A DNA stretch of 64,000 nt from Paramoeba atlantica (taxonomy: Eukaryota; Discosea). Below the pieces are notes generated by a model, which was given only the letters and a program-made list of their open reading frames with translations, searched no databases and was not told the origin of the DNA. The stretch spans positions 186,001-250,000 of the forward strand of contig CDRNVI010000143.1 in NCBI GenBank assembly GCA_977017575.1, given 5' to 3'. How positions within the stretch are numbered: the first letter of the stretch is position 1; the number at the start of each line of letters is the position of its first letter. Made by a program: the position numbers and the translations under genes. Of the stretch, positions 20,761 to 31,031 are shown piece after piece.

Positions 20761-20989
20761 TCTCTTGTTTTGTTCACTCAGGGGTCGGACAAAATGCCGG
20801 GTCAGAAAAGAGAGAATAAGAAGGGGGTGGGGGGTCAAGAAAAGAAGAGAAAGGAGACATGAGAAAAATGATGTCAAGTTTTGTCGAACACAAAAAAAAA
20901 AGAAAGAGAACAACAAAAAAGCGCAGAGAGAGGAGAGAGGAGAGAGGAAAACAAAAAAAAAACGAGACAGAAAAAGACGAAAAGAGGAG

Positions 20990-21600
20990 CTTTTCCACTT
21001 TTCCACACCCCGAAAAATTAAGGTTCTAAATCACAAACCTCAAAAATCGCTTTTTTTTGTTTTCGGTTTTCGTTTTGGGGCAAGAGAAGAAGAGAAAGAG
21101 AGGGAAGAAAGAGAGAAGAGAGAAAGAGAGAAAGAGGAGAGAAATAGAGAAAGGGAAAGAGGGAAAGAGGAAAGAAAGAGAAAGAGAAAGGAAGAGAGAG
21201 AAAGAGAGAAAGAGGGAAAGAGGGAAAGAGGGAAAGAGGGAAAGAGGGAAAGAGGGAAAGAGAGAAAGAGAAAGAGAAAGGGAAAGAGGAGAAAGAGCGA
21301 AGAGAAAGAGAGAAAGAGGAGAGAAATAGAGAAAGGGAAAGAGGGAAAGAGGAAAGAAAGAGAAAGAGAAAGGAAAAGAGAGAAGAGAGAGAAAGAGAGA
21401 AGAGAGAGAAAGAGAGAAAGAGAAAGAAAGAGGGAAAGGGAAAGAGGAGAAAGAGTGAAGAGAAAGAGACTTTGTGGAACCACTTTGTGTTTTTTTTTGG
21501 TTGTTGTTGAAATTAAGAAGGGTCTTTTCCTTTGGTTTTTTTTCCTTTTTCTGTTCTTTTCTGTTCCTTTTTTTCTTGTTTTTTCTTTTCTTTTCTTTTC
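20990..21600 (+). repeat. Duplicated non-coding module, copy 2
   Basis: TTTTCCACACCCC, GAAAAATTAAGGTTCTAAATCA, then T-rich, then a 400-bp GAAAGAG purine tract (21078-21470), then ACTTTGTG, then TCTTTTCCTTTGG and a T-rich tract. Same block order as 690-1190. The purine tract contains an internal duplication of roughly 170 bp. Confidence 0.5.
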
Positions 21601-21617
21601 TTTTCTTGTGGATTTTT

Positions 21618-21646
21618 ACCATTTTATATATATATATATATATTCA
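21618..21646. repeat. TA microsatellite
   Basis: About ten TA units. Confidence 0.85.
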
Positions 21647-21649
21647 AGA

Positions 21650-22392
21650 TGAAATCCTCTCAAATCAAGAGGGTATTTTAGTTTCAGTCCAAAAAATAAA
21701 ACAGACAAAAAAGGGTTTATTTTTATCCTTTTTCTCATCAGAGATTTACCAGCAGTTGGCAGGCAGGGAACATTGTATTTGACTTGAGTTGAGGAGAGGA
21801 GAGGGGGAAGATTCATTAAAGGCAAGATGATGTTGAGTTTAATAAAAGCATATTTTTTTTTTCGAATTGGTCAGAAGAAATAAAATATTTTTTTTCCTGT
21901 TATTTGCCTCTTTTCACATCCTACTTTTTTTCAACAACCAGTTTTATTTTGGAGGAGATCATCAAACACACCCCCACAAAACAGTTTTCTTGATTTTTCC
22001 AGTTTTTAGAGTTCTGAGCCAATTGGGGAACCTTGAATTCTGACAAATCCTCACATGTACAACTTCCTTCTGCTGTGTCCTTGCTTCAAAAGTTCTTGTC
22101 CATTCAGGTTCAAAAGGGCAAAAGAACTGAGAAGCGCTTCTTGGGGGGAGGGGGGAGGGTGTTTGAACACACATGCCAATCACAACAATATTCTGATTTA
22201 TCTCCATTTTACTGAGGTTCTTCGTTTAATGGAAGGAGTTGTGAAAAGAGTCATCAAGTTGATGGTCTTTTGGACAAAGAAAGTGCACTCTGCCAGAATT
22301 TGCTCCCATTCTGGTTGAAATTGTTCCTCCCCCGCCCCTGCCCCTCTCCCCAACAAAATACAACAGCTTTTTTTTGTCTTTTTTTCACAAAT
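21650..22392. other. No gene; repeat fragments
   Basis: 21934-22030 matches 6345-6425 with an insertion. A run of G and C (GGGGGGAGGGGGGAGGG near 22143; CCTCCCCCGCCCCTGCCCC near 22327) is the most GC-rich spot nearby. No protein domain. Confidence 0.35.
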
Positions 22393-22464
22393 TCCCTTGT
22401 GGTGTAGTCGGTAACACGGTCGGCTTTCACCCGGCCACCCCGGGTTCGATTCCCGGCAAGGGAG
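22393..22464 (+). tRNA. tRNA-Glu(TTC)
   Basis: 72 nt: acceptor TCCCTTG/CAAGGGA perfect, anticodon loop CTTTCAC giving TTC, T arm CCGGG-TTCGATT-CCCGG. Upstream flank TTTTTTTCACAAAT; T run downstream. The truncated tRNA-Glu(CTC) at 11493 is its paralogue and shares the upstream context. Confidence 0.95.
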
Positions 22465-23320
22465 CTTTTTTTTTCTTCAATTTTGTGGAAGTACACACCA
22501 TGCACCATCCATGCAGCAGGGGGTGGGGCAGAATTGGTCTTATTTTTTTGAAGTCATTGTTTGTTCTTTTGTTTTTCTCTATCAAAATGGTGTATCTGTT
22601 TTGTGTGGGATCACCAAACTCTTCAGAAACTTCCTTTTCCAAGAAAAATTCGAAACTTTTCAAAAACAATTTTGAAAGTAAGTCATACTGTCATTTTTTT
22701 TTTCTCTTTTTGGGGATTATTCTCCAATACTGAAGGTGCAATAGTTGAATGTTCAAGCCACTGGTGTTTGTAAAGGTAAGGAGGTTGAGAGTGAGGGTGG
22801 TCTTCAGTTTCATCACCAACAGACCATTCGAAAGAATTTTGGCATTCAAAGATTTTGTTGCTTTTGGTTTCTTTCATTCACATTAATCACAGCCTTTTTT
22901 TACTCATTTCTTTGGACAATTTTCACAAGGGTTGGATAAACTTCAAAAACCATCTTTCGATTCCTTTCCAACAGTTGTTCAGGAGTGGGGCAATTTCCAA
23001 CTTCAACCCTTCATAATTTGCTGCCTGGTTTCTCTCTCTCTCTCTCTTCCAGACATCCAAGCAAATGAGGTGGTGTTGACTTATGTTTCTGGCACTAAAA
23101 GACATTTTTTTGAACAACTGGCAAAACTTTCACCCAACTTGTTTTGTTTCACCCTCCAACAATTTAACAGAGTAAAGACCTTTTAGCTTCTTGAACATAT
23201 CTTTTGACTGCACCATTCTGAGCTGGAAAATAGCTGAATGTTGAAAAGCATCCACAATCTTATTGAAAAATGGAGCTGCAAAAAGTTGTGGAGTGAGGGG
23301 GTTGGGTAAAAAAAAAAAAA
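22465..23320. other. No recognisable gene; possible transposon protein fragments
   Basis: A minus-strand frame at 23130-23369 (APFFNKIVDAFQHSAIFQL; MVQSKDMFKKLKGLYSVKL) reads like real protein but I cannot assign it. The region is almost free of CpG, as expected for an old repeat. Confidence 0.3.
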
Positions 23321-23394
23321 CTCCACCTGGAGCGTTCAAACCTCCGACCTTGTGGGTTAACAGCCACACGCTCTGCCAACTGAGCTAAGGAGGA
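23321..23394 (-). pseudogene. Decayed tRNA-Asn(GTT)
   Basis: Copy of the gene at 7492 with one extra G in the anticodon arm (GTTAACCCACAAGG), a T-stem mismatch (GGAGG against GCTCC) and TTTGAAC in place of TTCGAAC. The T-loop change is a CG to TG mutation. B box and folding are damaged, so the gene is probably inactive. Confidence 0.8.
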
Positions 23395-23641
23395 GAATGT
23401 ATATTGAAAAGATATCAAATTTTAGTGTGATTTTGATGGAAGAAGGAAAAAGAAGAAAAGGACACTCAGAGAGAGAAAAAAAAGGTTTTAATTCCTTCTT
23501 GAGCACTCACAGAATCTCAAGACCAACAAAGACAAAAGAAAACCCCATTCAAATTCCCAACCAACCACAACAAGGGAAAAGGAGGAAGTCAATGAGATGA
23601 GATTGATTTTTTTTTCAATTTTTTTTTCAAAAAAAAAAAAT

Positions 23642-23714
23642 TGCTCATTACAGGGATCGAACCTGTGACCTCCGCGTTATTAGCACGGCGCTCTACCGAC
23701 TAAGCTAAACGAGC
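23642..23714 (-). tRNA. tRNA-Ile(AAT)
   Basis: 73 nt: acceptor GCTCGTT/AATGAGC, D arm TAGCTTAGTCGG, anticodon loop CTAATAA giving AAT, T arm ACAGG-TTCGATC-CCTGT. Upstream flank TTTTCCGGAAAT. Close paralogue of the tRNA-Ile at 29039; both also share AAATTGGTTC further upstream. Confidence 0.94.
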
Positions 23715-24880
23715 ATTTCCGGAAAAGGAACCAATTTTTTGGCTTTCCAGTCAGGAGAAACAGAAAAAAACAAGTGAAAAACAAAGAAAAGGAAAAGAGG
23801 GACTCTGAAGGAAGACCATGCCTCATTTGATCAACACTTGTTGCCTTTCAAGAAAAGACATAAATTCCTCCACTGCTCTTTCCATTTTGTTGGTGACAAA
23901 TCTGGGGTCTCTCAAAGAGATTGATCAGCTCCCTTTGGGGCACTTCTCCACAAATCAAGTTCTTCAAATTGAATCTTGCTTTGGTTCTCCAGGAGGTACT
24001 GAACCCAGATCCCCCACCAGTTCCCCTCTCATGCTTTGCAATCCATTTTCCCCTCTCTGTATGAGTTTTAGTTTTTTGATTTTGCCTCCTCTCACACGAC
24101 AATCATCAAGACCAACACCCAGCACAATCAAATACCCTTCAAAAGAAAAGGATTGGCCAAAACTGTTTATCCCATAAACAAAGGCAAGGATTTCGAGTTG
24201 CTTCTCCTCCTTTTCTCACAAGATTCTTTGGATCATACTCCAGAAAGAGATTTGAGGATCTGCCCTCTCACAGAGCCTTTCACTCCAATGTTTGCATTGA
24301 ACTGGGATTGGGTGATCACTTTTTTGTCCGCTCCGACATTTCTGTGCGTGTGTGGGAAGAAGGTGATGGTAGTGATGGGGTTGTTTGTGGCTTCCTCCTC
24401 TGTTGCTGCTGGGAGAAAGAATAAGAAAGAGAGACAAAAAAAATCAAAAAAAATCCAAACTTTTTGTTTCTTTGCCTGCTGCCACCTTTGAGAAATTTCT
24501 TCCTCAGAGCCCTCATCAGAGCTCCCCTCATCACTACATCACTCTTTTGTTTCAAATGAAATTGAAGCAAATACATCAGCATCACTCTCATCCTTGATCA
24601 TCACCAAATACTTGTCAAGATAGCATTTGGTGCAATAACTCTGTTCAGCAACCAAGGATGTGGATGATGAAGTTGGTTTCGAACAGGTGGTGTCTTTGTC
24701 AAAAAAAAACTCCTTTGTTTGAAAAAATTCAAATTATTGCATCTAACCGTTTGTTTTATTTTATTGTGGTGATGAAATACCAGAACCTGGTGGAGGAGGT
24801 GGAACAAACTTTGTGAAGTGAGGTTTAACAAATGAAGAGGCCTTTTCAAAATTGTCAAAAGTGTACAAAGCTAAGCCAAC
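23715..24880. other. No gene recognised
   Basis: Mixed sequence with protein-like minus-strand pieces (24102-23848: GEVPQRELINLFERPQI) that may be transposon debris. Nothing assignable. Confidence 0.3.
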
Positions 24881-24889
24881 AGCCATCAC

Positions 24890-25545
24890 CATGGCTTACT
24901 ATTGAAAGAAGCCAAAGTCTACAGTCCATGGGAATTCCCTCTTATCTGAGGATGAAGACAAAGCACTTCTGGACATTATTCTTGTGATGACAAATGTACA
25001 AAAGCCATGGTCGATTATGGAGACCAAAAGTGCTGCTGAATTGATGTTCAGAAAGTCAATCTCAAAAAGCACAATTCAGAGGGTTCTTTATGAAACACAA
25101 GGAGCACTTGAGTCTCGGGCATCTGTCTCTCTTTCGAAATGACTGAGCCAGCCTGAACATCTACGAGGAAGTCATGGAATTTATTGAGAAAATAGACAAC
25201 TTTTTGGAGTCGAAAATAGTCCTTCCCAAAATGTTTGTGAACTATGACAAGTGTTGTGTTTTCCTCACTCTTGAGGGTAAATTACAAATCAAGCGACTGG
25301 CTTGAAAGGACCAATCAAAGCTCCAAAATCGATCAAAGGTGCAAGGGACATACTGTGGGACATTCCTACCTTTTGTCACTGCGGATGGGACAATCCTGGC
25401 ACTCTATTTTATCATTGCCACGAAATTCGATGAAGAGGACACCTGGGACAGCGAAGTTGACACTCCCAAAAGTAGCCTGACGAACTCGAGCGGCAATTTT
25501 ACCCCGAATTTTTTTTTTTACAACCAAGGGCTACCTAAATGATAT
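24890..25545 (+). pseudogene. DDE transposase relic (Tc1/mariner or pogo-like)
   Basis: First a helix-turn-helix-like part (SEDEDKALLDIILVMTNVQK; ISKSTIQRVLYETQGALESR), then, after a shift, SLNIYEEVMEFIEKIDNFLE, LPKMFVNYDKCCVFLTLEGK (first catalytic Asp region, compare N-x-D in pogo-type enzymes), GTYCGTFLPFVTADGTILAL and YFIIATKFDEE. In-frame TGA codons stand at about 25143 and at 25303-25305 with no TAA or TAG between. The rest of the DDE core is missing. Exact superfamily is uncertain. Confidence 0.55.
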
Positions 25546-25549
25546 TATA

Positions 25550-25860
25550 TTTGCCAAATATTAAAGAAGTTTTGTGATCTGTGGGCCCTTCAATACCCTG
25601 GTCTCCATTGTTATGTCTTGCTGCTCATTATTGGAGTTTAATTCCCAATACCTCCCATATCTCTCTGGCTCGCACCCCTCAAAAAATTTGTTCACACCCC
25701 GAATGGTTGGATGTTTGTTTGTTTCCACAGCAGTCACAAAATAAAGAAACAAGAAAAAAAAAGTTTATGTGGTTTTTCATCAATATTTATTGATGTCAAA
25801 AAAAAAAAGAAAAGGGGAGAGTTTTCACTCAAATAGTTTTGCTACAACTGATTCTCGAAA
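25550..25860. other. 3' flank of the piggyBac relic
   Basis: A minus-strand frame (25752-25561, with RGVNKFFEGCEPERYGRYWE) reads like protein but is not assigned. A minus-strand AATAAA at about 25784 could be the polyadenylation site of the element to the right. Confidence 0.3.
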
Positions 25861-25865
25861 ATTTG

Positions 25866-27560
25866 TCAGTTGCATTCGAACAGATTCATTGTGCAATGTG
25901 TGTGGGCATTGATGAGGGCAGCACAATCCATCAATGAAAAAAGGATTTTTGTTCGCCAATCTGAAATTTGATATGAATTGGCAAATTGGTACCACTTCTT
26001 ATCCATCAGGTCGATCACATTAAAATGCGATTTATACAAAGATGAAATTGGGGAGGGGGCAGGGTGCTCCATTGTGGGAACAGCTTGGAGTGTGGTCTCA
26101 AACTTGTTGGCCTCTTCTTGACTTGGGAAGGCTTTTTGGAGGATGTACTCAATTGTCTGAGCTTTCCTCTGACCTTGTCTTACATTCAAATTCCTGACAA
26201 ATATTCCTGAGTTGTGGGCATTTCAAAGAACTCAAGTACTCCCTTGTCAAGTGAGGGGTGGGTGGAGGGGCTGGAGCAACAGCAGGAGAGGCAGTTGTGG
26301 GAGAAGTTGGAGAGGCAGTTGTAGTTGGAATGGGAGGGATTGAATTGGGAGGGGTTGACAACACAGTGGAAGAGGTTTGTGACAGAGTGGGAGAGGTTGG
26401 AGAAACAGCAGGAGAGGTCGGAGAAATAATGGGAGAGGTTGGAGAAACAGTGGGGGGGGACAGTGAAACAGTGGGAGGGGTTGGTGAGAGAGTGGGAGAG
26501 GTGGTTGTTGGATCAGAAGAAGAAGAGGAGGAGGAAGATGAGGGTTCCACAACAAAGGAGGAACTCAAACCTCGATGAAAAGACCGCTTACCTTCATCAT
26601 CAATTCCCACAGTCAGGGTGTAGACAAATCCCTCAGAATTGATTGCTCCATTCCAATGAGCATCGTGAGTTCCTCGAGCCAACAAATGCCAAAGCCACTC
26701 AGAGGCGTTTGCAGAAACAGAAAACGTTCCGTTGTGCCCCTTTTTCAACAGTTCTCCTAAAACTGAAAAGGACCCAAACGCGGAATCAGCCACAAGTTCC
26801 ATTTTCGTGGGAAAAGGCCACCGGTCCGCGAACTCCTGCTTCTTGGGCGGATATTTGTGGGAAAGAACAATGGACAATAAAGTCCAAGATATAGGGGAGT
26901 CCAGTTGTGGATGATTTTGTGGCGAGTTGATAAGCCCTCAACCCGTTTGGATGGGGTTTTCAAGGAATGTAAACCAGTGGAATTCGGATGTTGAGCTCTC
27001 GCAGCCGATCAAGGATGTTCTTGCTTGGTTTATAAGTCCAGACACTCTCATCAGCAACAACTTCTTGACCAGGAATCCATGAGTCTTGGTAGGCTTTTCG
27101 GAGTGCCTCTTCAAGAGCATCAAATTCTTCGTCAGAAGGGACACAAGGCTGCCAAATCACAGAAAATCGGTTCCACCCCATCCCTTGATTCCCTTCTCCC
27201 ATATAATCCATCGAAAATTCTTTTTCAAGGCAGGATATTGTTTTGATCGCACATTGACCACAGAAATCAATAGTCCCAAAAAATATTTGATTTCAGCAAC
27301 ATCAACCCTTTTTTGGTTCCATTTTGTTTGATTCTTTCCATAACTTTCATCCAGATTTCGATTTACAACCTGGACAAGGGCTTCAAAAAAGTCAATACGA
27401 AAAATCTTCCAAAAAGAGTCGATCGGTTGTGCTCCACGAGAGTTGGTACTACCCCGAGAAACAAGAGGAGTGAACTTTTTTCTTTTCGGAGGAGAGGAGA
27501 GGATTTCCCACTTATTTTCGAGGAAAGTGGACACATAGTTGTGGGTCTAAGCTTCAATCT
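25866..27560 (-). pseudogene. piggyBac-like transposase, copy 1
   Basis: Minus-strand pieces in order: PIDSFWKIFRIDFFEALVQV and VAEIKYFLGLLISVVNVRS (N-terminal part of the DDE_Tnp_1_7 domain), VVADESVWTYKPS (first catalytic Asp), PLVYIPRKPHPNGLRAYQLA, ELVADSAFGSFSVLGELLKK (second Asp), and SHFNVIDLMDKKWYQFANSY then ALINAH (C-terminal part). A Pro/Ser/Thr-rich insert (26555-26247, repeats of SPTSPTVSPT type) separates the second Asp region from the C-terminal part and is unusual for this family. Frameshifts at about 27160 and 26800. Flanking TTAA sites were not identified. Confidence 0.75.
26250..26560 (-). repeat. Coding minisatellite (Pro/Ser/Thr-rich)
   Basis: Repeats of about 15-30 bp (type GTGGGAGAGGTTGGAGAAACAG without long runs) that keep frame inside the piggyBac copy and code Pro-Ser-Thr-rich repeats. 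Confidence 0.65.
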
Positions 27561-28440
27561 CCTCAGGTGATTTTCTTTTTCGTTTTCTCCCATCTTTTTG
27601 TTGTTCTTTGTTGTGTTGTTGTGCAACTCGTTGGCTCTCCTCATGGAGTTCTGCGGTTGCAGTTTGGAGAATTCTAATGCAGAAATAAATTTTGTTTTAA
27701 ACCATTCCTTTTCTCTTCCCATTTAATGCCAAACTCTCGAAAAAGAATCAAATCCCTCTGGGTCTCTGGCAGAAGAAGAAAGCCTCTAAAGCGATGATAT
27801 CGATCCTTGAGCATCACCAGAAAGAGAGGGAACAAAATGAAAAGTTGAACTCTCTCCAAAAGAGAAAGAGTTGGTCAGGTCAGTCTCCATTCTCTCCATT
27901 CACCTTTTGCTTTGCTTGATTATGATGACCATGAAGCCTTGAAGAAAGACGAGAAAATCCAAGAGAGAGAAGCCGAAAAAAGCAGAAAAAGAAAAGAAAG
28001 TAAAAGAAAGAGAATCGAGGAAATGTAAACAGGATGGTGGGTGAGGTTCATATTATTGAGGGAGGAAAACAATGGTACGAAGAAGAACAGAAGAATCTTT
28101 ACATTTGTATGTAAATACTTCAAAATAAATATTTCTCCTTTGATATTGACCCCTTTTCCACTCTTTACAACCAAGTTGTTGGCTTGTTCAATCATCTCAA
28201 ATCTCACTGAAGCCTCCTCCATCATACCAATAAAATTTTTGGGGATTTAAGAGAATTTTGGGGATCTCAATTTTTGACTATCTGTGCAAATGGTGAGCTC
28301 TTGAAATTTATGCTTTTTGAATATTTCATAAGGAAAAAGAAGAAAAGAAAAAAATAAAAAGAAGAATTTTTGGTTTTGGTGAGTGAAAAAAAACCAACCC
28401 ACCAGAAGGGAAAAAAACAAAACAAAAAGAAAAAAAAAAG
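27561..28440. other. No gene recognised
   Basis: The first 300 bases may contain the extreme N-terminus of the piggyBac protein (minus strand, NGLKQNLFLH). The rest is low-complexity A/G-rich intergenic DNA. Confidence 0.35.
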
Positions 28441-28525
28441 TCCGGTCAACCGGAATCGAACCAGTGACCTAGAGATGTCTACAACTTGCTACAGTCTCCC
28501 GCTCTACCAGCTGAGCTATGACCGG
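28441..28525 (-). tRNA. tRNA-Tyr(GTA) with 12-nt intron
   Basis: Acceptor CCGGTCA/TGACCGG, D arm TAGCTCAGCTGG, anticodon GTA in CTGTAG, then an intron of about 12 nt (CAAGTTGTAGAC) directly 3' of the anticodon loop position 37, then ATCTCTAGG and the T arm CTGG-TTCGATT-CCGG. Eukaryotic tRNA-Tyr genes nearly always carry such an intron. Upstream flank ACTTTTCAATCTAT. Confidence 0.93.
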
Positions 28526-28635
28526 ATAGATTGAAAAGTAATGATAACCAACCAAAGAGAGCGATATTTTAAAGAATAAAGGAGAAGTCAAAAGAAGAGA
28601 AATGAAAATGAAAAAGAAGAAACCAAAAAGAGTGC

Positions 28636-28940
28636 AAGGCATCATACCAGCAAAAAGGGTCGACTGAGCAGCCAGAATACTTGCAAAATACCCTTCTATT
28701 CTATTTTTGTGGGGAAAGGCTCAAATAGATCCAGTTAATTTGGTGGTTTGTTTTAGAACTGAAAGTGTGTGTGGTCAAGGGGAAGGGGGAGAGAAACAAC
28801 AAAAACACAACAAGAAACAGAAAAGAATACACAAAGAAGGCATCATACCAGCAAAAAGGGTCAACTGAGCAGCCAAAATGCCTGCAAAATACCCTTCTAT
28901 TTTAAGGGCCACTTTATTTGGTGGTTTGTTTTAGAACTGA
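28636..28940 (+). repeat. Direct duplication, period about 202 bp
   Basis: Bases 28636-28765 and 28837-28940 share AAGGCATCATACCAGC, AAAATACCCTTCTATT and TGGTGGTTTGTTTTAGAACT. One copy has GTCGACTG where the other has GTCAACTG, another CG to CA change. Confidence 0.8.
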
Positions 28941-29038
28941 AAGAGAGAAATGAAAAAAAATTGAGAAAGAAAAAAAGAAAAAGAAAAAAAAATGAGAGTG
29001 AACAAAAACCAAAAAAAAAAAAAAAAAGAAGAGAAAAT

Positions 29039-29111
29039 TGCTCATTACAGGACTCGAACCTGTAACCTACGTGTGATAAGCACGGTGCTCTACCAATTAA
29101 GCTAAACGAGC
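29039..29111 (-). tRNA. tRNA-Ile(TAT)
   Basis: 73 nt: acceptor GCTCGTT/AATGAGC, anticodon stem CCGTG/CACGT with loop CTTATCA giving TAT, T arm ACAGG-TTCGAGT-CCTGT. tRNA-Ile(TAT) often has an intron in other eukaryotes; none here. Upstream flank CATTTTTCAGAAAT. Confidence 0.93.
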
Positions 29112-29552
29112 ATTTCTGAAAAATGAACCAATTTTTTAGATTCAAAAAAAAAAAATTGAGGCAAATGAGAGAGAGAGAGAGATGATGCAATTGAAAATCA
29201 CTTTGTAAAAAAAAATGAAGAAAGTGGAAAACATTAAAAGGAATTTTTTTTTTTGAGAATAATTGTGTAGAATCCTTGATTTCAACACAATGAATTCTAT
29301 TTTTTTCCTTTCCAACCATCTTGTTGTCCACCATCATTTCTTTGTCTCATTTGCAGTTGTGATTTTTTTTCAAAGGAAAAATCATTCATAACCCTACCAA
29401 AAACACAGCACTTCCCAGAAGCTCTAAATAGACTGTTAGCTCTGAATAGGCAGGCACCCCAAGATTTACACCACTTCTCCCCACTCAAAAAATCCTCCTC
29501 CTCTTTTTGTCTTGCATTTTAAACTTTGTTTCACAAAAAAAAAAAAAAAAAT
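29112..29552. other. No gene recognised
   Basis: A-rich and mixed spacer between two tRNAs; a GA microsatellite at about 29168-29182. Confidence 0.4.
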
Positions 29553-29633
29553 TGACAACCGTGGGATTCGAACCCACGAACCCGAAGGATTAGCGCCTTA
29601 AGCTAACGCGTTTGACCGCTTCGCTAGATTGCC
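29553..29633 (-). tRNA. tRNA-Leu(AAG)
   Basis: 81-nt type II tRNA: acceptor GGCAATC/GGTTGTC with two G-U pairs, D arm TAGCGAAGCGGTC, anticodon stem TTAGC/GCTAA with loop TTAAGGC giving AAG, long variable arm, T arm CGTGG-GTTCGAATCCCACG. No intron. Upstream flank CTTTTCAACAAAT. Confidence 0.93.
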
Positions 29634-30167
29634 ATTTGTTGAAAAGAAAGTGATTCAAAAAAAGATTGGGGAGGAAAAAAGAGAAAAGAGAAAGTTATTA
29701 TTTTTTTTGGTTACTGCTTGGAAGCAAATGAATCCATGAAGACAACACAATACAATACAGGGAATTTACTGACTGATTTGTTGACAATAAACACACAGGT
29801 TGTCACCATGTTACCACAATCTCATATCTTTGTGCAAGACAAAACATCAGGTTGTTCTCATGTTATTGCAAGGAAATGAAAGTTAACAGATCAACAAGAA
29901 CTTCTTTCAAAAGAAAGGTTTCAAACCATTTCAGACAATTTGCTCTTCTGAGGTCTTGATCTGTCAGGATTGATTAGAACACAAGAAAATCCCAAAGATC
30001 AATTCAAAAATGTGGTTTTTATTCATTAGTGTTAGAAATCCTTCAGTTGAGAATTGACAAAGCAGGTACTTTTTTTCATCTATAACCTCATTTACAACTT
30101 CACCACACAACCACCTTTTCCTTCAAAAAACAATCCTTTTTTTTTTTTTTTTTCATTTCTTCAATTC
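29634..30167. other. No gene recognised
   Basis: AT-rich spacer; nothing supported. Confidence 0.45.
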
Positions 30168-31031
30168 ACACACAGGGGTGGGCCCAAGCTGCACTTGCAA
30201 TTGGGGTGATTTGTGGGTTTGAATCAGACCACTGGAGAGGTTTCAACACCCTGAAAGTTAGTTGATGTTATTGCCCACCTCAGCTCACAAACAGCCTCAA
30301 CTTGATCTTCTTTGTTGAAAAAAAACCAAGAAAAACATCAACCATCAAAAAAATAACTTTGACGGTTGAAAAAAAACAACGAAGATATCGACTGTCGAAA
30401 AAATAATTTTGACAGTCGAAAAAACAACAAAAATATCGACTGTTGAAAGAAAAAGATTGAACAAGTCTAATCACAAATTTCAACAGTTGAAAAACAAAAA
30501 AAAATCGACTGTTGAAAAACAAAGCCACCACTGGTTTTTGTTTTGTTTTTCCTCTCCAGAACTGAAAGAAAGGTTGAAAAGAGTGTTTGAGAGTGAGTTT
30601 TGAGGTGTTTTTTGAAGAAAAAAAAAAGAATTTGTTTCTCTTTCTACTTTTTTTATCATCAAATGAATTTACAGTAGGAAATCTCTTTCTGTTTGGATCA
30701 ATCAACAAAACAGGTTCTTTTTTTTCCTTCCACAACATCATCATCTTCAACTTCAACACACAACCTTTTCTTTCAAATTAAACAATCCAATCATCAAAAG
30801 AATAACAAATACACACTTTTTACCTTTTTCCTTTTCTTTTTTGTTCCATTTCTTCAACCTTCACCATCCTCATTCAACCAAAAGACAAACAAATCAAAAG
30901 AGAGACCACAAGAGTGAACATGTGGATATGATGTCAGATTTTTTTTTTGAAGGCTCAAAAGTAATATCTGAAGTCACTTCAACCCCAAAAAACACCATGA
31001 TTGCAAGTGCAGCTTGAGCTCACCCCTGTGT
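30168..31031. mobile_element. Non-autonomous element with terminal inverted repeats
   Basis: Left end CACACAGGGGTGGGCCCAAG-CTGCACTTGCAAT and right end ATTGCAAGTGCAGC-TTGAGCTCACCCCTGTGTG are inverted repeats of about 32 bp beginning CAGGGG, as in hAT elements. The left part repeats the 9553-9865 arm with a shorter, more decayed TCGACNGTCGA array (30350-30500, many CG to TG or CA changes). The right part matches 58712-59050. No transposase. An 8-bp target duplication could not be confirmed. Confidence 0.6.
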
